From Serratia plymuthica (GTDB taxonomy: Bacteria; Pseudomonadota; Gammaproteobacteria; Enterobacterales; Enterobacteriaceae), in NCBI RefSeq assembly GCF_018336935.1, contig NZ_CP068771.1, positions 1,860,001 through 1,924,000 of the forward strand: a stretch of 64,000 nt of DNA, read 5' to 3'. A program made the position numbers and the translations under genes. Below are positions 60,225-64,000 of the stretch, piece after piece. The first letter of the stretch is position 1, and every line of letters begins with the position of its first letter. Under the pieces are notes generated by a model. It was not told where the DNA came from. It saw nothing but the letters and a program-made list of their open reading frames with translations, and searched no databases.

Positions 60225-62861
60225 TTAATTCCGCGGGATCGCGGTGCCCCATTCCTTCCAGTCTTTCGGCTCTTCCGCATTCAGCATGAAGTGCTTGTTC
60301 GGTGCCGACTGCGGCGCCAGCGGAATGGTTGGCGGGGTGGCGAAGGCAATGCCGCCGCGGATGAACTGCTGGAAGGTGCCGCTCTTGATCACGCCGCCGG
60401 TCAGGCCGAACTGCAAGTTGTAGCCGGAGGCCAGCCAGAACACGCTGTTGTTGCGCACCAGATGCTGATATTTCTTGCTGATGCGCAGCGCAACATGGAC
60501 GCGATCGGACATGGCGCCCAGGTAGAAGCCGGTGATGGTGCCCACTTCCATGCCACGGAACAGCACCGGTGTGCCGACCTGCAGCGAGCCGGTTTCTGCC
60601 GCGTCGAGGATCACGCTCAGGCCGTCCAGATAGCGCGAGTCGGTGATGCTGGCTTCTTGCAGTTCGAAGCTGCGCAGTTCGCGGCCGCGCCCCGGTTCGA
60701 CGTTGATATACGGCTGCAGCAGGGTATCGAGATTACTGACTCCGGCAGCGGAAATTTCCGGCGACACTACGGAGAAACGGCTGCCCAGACGCGCGAAGGT
60801 CTGTACGTATTCCGGGTACAGCACTGCCTTGGCCAGCACTTCATTGCGCTCTGGCGCCAGTTTAAGCGAATCCACCTGGCCGATATCGATGCCGAGATAA
60901 CGCAACGGCATGCCGGGCGACAGCTTGCTGGCATCGTAAGTCCTCAGGACAATCTGGCTGCCCACCGCGCGGGCGGCGGTTTCATTGGCATACAGCACGC
61001 GTTTGGCGCCTTTGCCCAATGTGACGCCCTGCAGATTGTCGAAGCTGATGGCGCCTTTCAGCGCCCGATTGAGCGGCGAAGCTTGCACCGTCAGGCCGCT
61101 GCCGTTCAATTGCACCTTGGCGCCGCCTTCGGCCCAAAAGATGCTCTCGCTGGTCAGCAGCTTGCGGTATTCCGGGCTGATATAGACATCCACCTCAAAC
61201 TCGTTGGCTTTCGGGCGAACATTAACGATCTCGCCTACCTGGAATTTGCGGTACAGCACCACCGAACCTGTCTGCACGTCCGGCAGGCTGTCGGCATTCA
61301 GCGTGAGTGTTGGCGTTGGGCTGTTACCGATAATGCCGGCTTCGGCCTTCTCGGCATTGGCATACAGCGGGTATTGGCCAACCGGCTCGCCCTTGCTGCC
61401 GGGGATGATGCGCACGCCGCCGTCCAGCCACTCTTGCGCACTGGCGCCCAGCACTTCCATGCCGTCGATCCCCAGCTTGACGTCGACGCGGCTGTTGACC
61501 ACGAATTTGCTGTCTTTATGCAGCAGACGGCGGTATTGGGCTTCGACGGCGGCGGTAAATACGACGCCGCTGTCGGTCAGTGCGCGGCTCATCACCTGGC
61601 CGACTTTGACGCCGTGCACAATCAGCGGCTGGCCTACGTCGATACCGTAGCTTTGCGGCGCGTTGAGCGTCACGGTCAGCACGCCCGGCTGTTGCAGCAG
61701 GGTTTCGCTGCTGTCGAGTACGTTGAAATGCTGCTGCGGTTCTCCGTCGCCCGGCACCAGCTCCAGGGTATTGCCGGTCAGCAGTTGGCTGATTTTTGCG
61801 TCGTTAAGGCTGAGGCGCGGGCTGCGCATCACAATGCGCGTGCCGCTGCGCATCAAATCCACCACTGAGGGATCGACGGTCAGTTCGCCGCTGACCTTAC
61901 TGTCCTGCTGCAGCGTCAGCTTGGTCAGGGTGCCCACCTGCAGCCCCTGGTAAATCAGCGGCGTGCGGTTCTCGCTGAGGTTATTGCCGCTCGGCAGATC
62001 CAGCGTAATGTTCACGCCGCGTTGGCTGTGCGCCAGATCCGGGTACAGGTCATAGCTTTGGTCGGCCTTGGCCTGTTGGCCGTCGGGTGGTGAATCAAAG
62101 GCTATCGCGCCGTTGACCAGCGCCGCCAGGCTTTCCATTTGCACCGAGGCGCCCGCCAGGCTGAAATCGCCCTTGAAGCCCGAGACGTTCCAGAAACGGC
62201 TGCTGCCCTTCACCAGATTGGCGAAGCGGCGATCGATCAGCACGTCAATGGTGACGCCTTTATTACCTTCGGAAATGGTGTAGTCGTACACCTTGCCTAC
62301 CGGGATTTTACGGTAGTACACCAGAGAGCCGCTGTTGAGCGAGCCGAGGTCGTCGGCGTGCAGGTGAATCATCAGTTCACCGGTGTTCAGGCGGTATTTG
62401 GGCTGGGTGTCGAGCGCGGTAAAGTGGCTCTGCGGCTGGCCGCTGCCCGGCATCATGCCGATGTAGTTGCCGCCGACCAGCGCATCCAGGCCGGAAACGC
62501 CGGCGAGCGAAGCTTTAGGCGTAACCAGCCAGAATTGGGTACCATCGCGCAGCGAGTCTTCCAGATCGCTCTTGATGCTGGCTTCGACCACAATGCTGCG
62601 CAGATCCTTACTCAGGCTGATGGTCTGCACGGTGCCGACATCCACCCCCTGATAACGCACGGGAGTGCGGCCCGCGACGATACCCGCCGCAGATTGGAAA
62701 TCGATGGTAACCGTGGTGCCGCGCTCCTGGAAGTTGCTATAAACCAACCACCCCGCGATCAGCAGGGCGATAAACGGCAGTAACCAGAATGGCGAAATGC
62801 GGCGCTTGTTTTTGACCCGCGCTTCAGTCGGTGTATTCGGCGTTTCCTGTTGCATGTGCAT
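60225..62861 (-). CDS. letB: Lipid transport MCE tunnel protein LetB (YebT)
   Basis: The 878-residue protein has one N-terminal membrane helix ([23 protein letters not shown]) and seven tandem MCE domains, each with a [10 protein letters not shown] or [14 protein letters not shown] turn, as in E. coli LetB (877). It forms a hexameric periplasmic tunnel that carries phospholipids between inner and outer membranes. The first 38 bases overlap the end of letA, so the two are coupled. The ATGs at 62861 and 62855 are both possible starts. Confidence 0.95.
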   Translation of the reverse strand: MHMQQETPNTPTEARVKNKRRISPFWLLPFIALLIAGWLVYSNFQERGTTVTIDFQSAAGIVAGRTPVRYQGVDVGTVQTISLSKDLRSIVVEASIKSDLEDSLRDGTQFWLVTPKASLAGVSGLDALVGGNYIGMMPGSGQPQSHFTALDTQPKYRLNTGELMIHLHADDLGSLNSGSLVYYRKIPVGKVYDYTISEGNKGVTIDVLIDRRFANLVKGSSRFWNVSGFKGDFSLAGASVQMESLAALVNGAIAFDSPPDGQQAKADQSYDLYPDLAHSQRGVNITLDLPSGNNLSENRTPLIYQGLQVGTLTKLTLQQDSKVSGELTVDPSVVDLMRSGTRIVMRSPRLSLNDAKISQLLTGNTLELVPGDGEPQQHFNVLDSSETLLQQPGVLTVTLNAPQSYGIDVGQPLIVHGVKVGQVMSRALTDSGVVFTAAVEAQYRRLLHKDSKFVVNSRVDVKLGIDGMEVLGASAQEWLDGGVRIIPGSKGEPVGQYPLYANAEKAEAGIIGNSPTPTLTLNADSLPDVQTGSVVLYRKFQVGEIVNVRPKANEFEVDVYISPEYRKLLTSESIFWAEGGAKVQLNGSGLTVQASPLNRALKGAISFDNLQGVTLGKGAKRVLYANETAARAVGSQIVLRTYDASKLSPGMPLRYLGIDIGQVDSLKLAPERNEVLAKAVLYPEYVQTFARLGSRFSVVSPEISAAGVSNLDTLLQPYINVEPGRGRELRSFELQEASITDSRYLDGLSVILDAAETGSLQVGTPVLFRGMEVGTITGFYLGAMSDRVHVALRISKKYQHLVRNNSVFWLASGYNLQFGLTGGVIKSGTFQQFIRGGIAFATPPTIPLAPQSAPNKHFMLNAEEPKDWKEWGTAIPRN

Positions 62862-64000
62862 CCCAAATCAATCGGCTATCCAGCCACTCTACGGCAAGAA
62901 TAGTTAAAATGACCGCAGTGCCAAAATAAAAGGCTGCCGGCCCCATAGTAAAAGATAATAACTGGTCGCGATTCACCAGCGACATCATCAACGCAATGAC
63001 GAACAGATCCAGCATCGACCAGCGGCCGATCCAGGTGACCAGCCGCAGCAGGCGAATACGCGTTTTCAGGCTGTGCGAGGTCTTGAAATGTATGCTGAAC
63101 AGCAGGGTGATCAGCACTATGACTTTGGTAAAGGGCACCAGCACGCTGGCGATAAAAACGATAGCGGCGATCGGTGCGTTGCCGGAGGTCGCCAGCGATA
63201 CGACCCCGGAGAAAATGGTGTCTTCGAGCCGTGCGCCGTTGGCGTAAACGATGGAAATCGGCAGCAGGTTGGCCGGGATCAGCAGGATCATCGCCGCAAT
63301 CAGCGCCGCCCAGGTTTTTTGCAGACTATAGGGCTGGCGGTGACACATGGGAATATGGCAGCGCGGGCAGCGTCCCCGTTCGTCCGGATAACCGGTGAAA
63401 TGGCACGACAGGCAAACATGCAGCGCCGCCGGCGGGCCTTTCGGCTGTTCCTGCGGGTAATAGCGCTCCCACAGCTGTTCCAGATTGAGGTGGATCAGGG
63501 TCAGGATGCTGAGCAGCGTGAGCGACAGATAGGCTATCAACGCGCTGCCGGCCTGGATATCGGCATACTCTTTGACTTTTATCGCCGCTACCGCCATGCC
63601 GATCAGGTAAATATCGAGCATCACCCATTCTTTCAACCGCTCCAGCATCAGCAGTACCGGACGCAAATTCATGCCGATGGCGTGGCCGAAACGCAGGTAA
63701 AGCAGCGACAGCGCCAACGTCAGCGGGGCGCCCAAGGTACAGAATGCCACCATGCTGGCGGTGAGAGGGTCGCCCTGGCGGCTCATTTGCCAGATGCCTT
63801 CCAGCAGGCTGGCGTCAATGCGGGTGCCAAGCAGACGGATGCTGATCAGCGGCTCGCTGAAGGCGAACGGCATCAGCAGCAGCATGGCGACCGCCATGGC
63901 CGTCAGGCGGGTCATCGACCAGTCGCGGCCATGCACCACTTTAGCGTTGCAGCGCGGGCAATAGGCGGCCTGATTGCCGTTCAGCGGCGGCAGCATAAAC
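62824..64000 (-). CDS. letA: Lipid transport inner-membrane protein LetA (YebS), 5' end outside window
   Basis: At least 390 residues are present, with two PqiA-like membrane domains. A zinc-ribbon remnant with CPRC lies near the start, and a second ribbon [19 protein letters not shown] in the middle. The C-terminal [25 protein letters not shown] matches E. coli LetA. By comparison about 35-40 N-terminal residues, including the first CxxC pair, lie beyond base 64000, and the ATG at 63996 is internal. LetA works with LetB in lipid transport. Confidence 0.93.
   Translation of the reverse strand, partial: FMLPPLNGNQAAYCPRCNAKVVHGRDWSMTRLTAMAVAMLLLMPFAFSEPLISIRLLGTRIDASLLEGIWQMSRQGDPLTASMVAFCTLGAPLTLALSLLYLRFGHAIGMNLRPVLLMLERLKEWVMLDIYLIGMAVAAIKVKEYADIQAGSALIAYLSLTLLSILTLIHLNLEQLWERYYPQEQPKGPPAALHVCLSCHFTGYPDERGRCPRCHIPMCHRQPYSLQKTWAALIAAMILLIPANLLPISIVYANGARLEDTIFSGVVSLATSGNAPIAAIVFIASVLVPFTKVIVLITLLFSIHFKTSHSLKTRIRLLRLVTWIGRWSMLDLFVIALMMSLVNRDQLLSFTMGPAAFYFGTAVILTILAVEWLDSRLIWDAHATGNAEYTD

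Noticed and set aside
60291..61868. 525-codon open frame on the plus strand opposite letB
   Set aside because: Antisense shadow of the letB MCE repeats; no ribosome site or family similarity.

Overview
This 64 kb window reads as chromosomal DNA of a GC-rich enterobacterium, most likely Serratia or a close relative in the Yersiniaceae. That is inferred from near-E. coli-like core proteins (PuuABCDR/P, Tsx, PckA, YddG, RsmF, LetA/LetB, YebV, YniD) set among Serratia-type accessory catabolic operons, and from a 126-bp palindromic intergenic repeat. I see no rRNA, tRNA, CRISPR array, prophage or intact insertion sequence.

Layout. 0-3 kb: truncated LysE-type exporter, a CspA-family cold-shock gene with a cspA-like 5' UTR, a UspA-type stress protein and an SDR oxidoreductase. 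3-10.6 kb: putrescine catabolism, with puuDRCB divergent from puuA-puuP and PuuR boxes between them; puuE is not here. 10.6-17.7 kb: yddG exporter, an orphan GT8-like glycosyltransferase, tsx, a CigR-like secreted protein, a periplasmic chorismate mutase and a D-aminopeptidase-like serine hydrolase. 18-29.5 kb: hut region (hutI-hutG, hutC, hutF-hutD; hutU and hutH are not in the window), then a NitT/TauT-type ABC transporter joined to an aminotransferase, an FMN 2-hydroxyacid dehydrogenase and an iron-type alcohol dehydrogenase. 29.5-33.4 kb: sucrose genes cscR / cscB-cscA. 33.5-39.8 kb: a second operon with another NitT/TauT ABC transporter, a HisD paralogue with altered metal ligands, an APH-fold kinase and an SDR. 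40-45 kb: MHS-family transporter, a PhlG-like hydrolase divergent from a TetR regulator over a long perfect inverted repeat, a LysR regulator and a zinc alcohol dehydrogenase. 45-48.7 kb: pckA and a 2-hydroxycarboxylate transporter. 48.8-49.9 kb: an AT-rich acyltransferase that looks acquired. 50-52.5 kb: small proteins (yniD, yebV), an ASCH protein and a C39-like peptidase. 52.6-58.4 kb: a six-gene archaic (Csu-type) chaperone-usher fimbrial operon lying between yebV and rsmF. 58.7-64 kb: rsmF, letB and letA (letA cut by the window edge).

The main result is a set of four HutC-type operators (core TGTATA-TACAA or CTTGTATAGACAAG) at 20051, 20996, 23320 and 39783. Besides hutI, hutC and hutF they mark both ABC-transporter operons. 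The enzymes of these operons (HisC-type aminotransferase, 2-hydroxyacid and 2-oxoacid oxidoreductases, HisD-type dehydrogenase, small-molecule kinase) suggest a HutC-controlled extension of histidine catabolism. It could import imidazole compounds such as imidazole-lactate or histidinol-like alcohols and feed them into the hut pathway. The operators and gene order are seen directly; the substrate assignment is inference.
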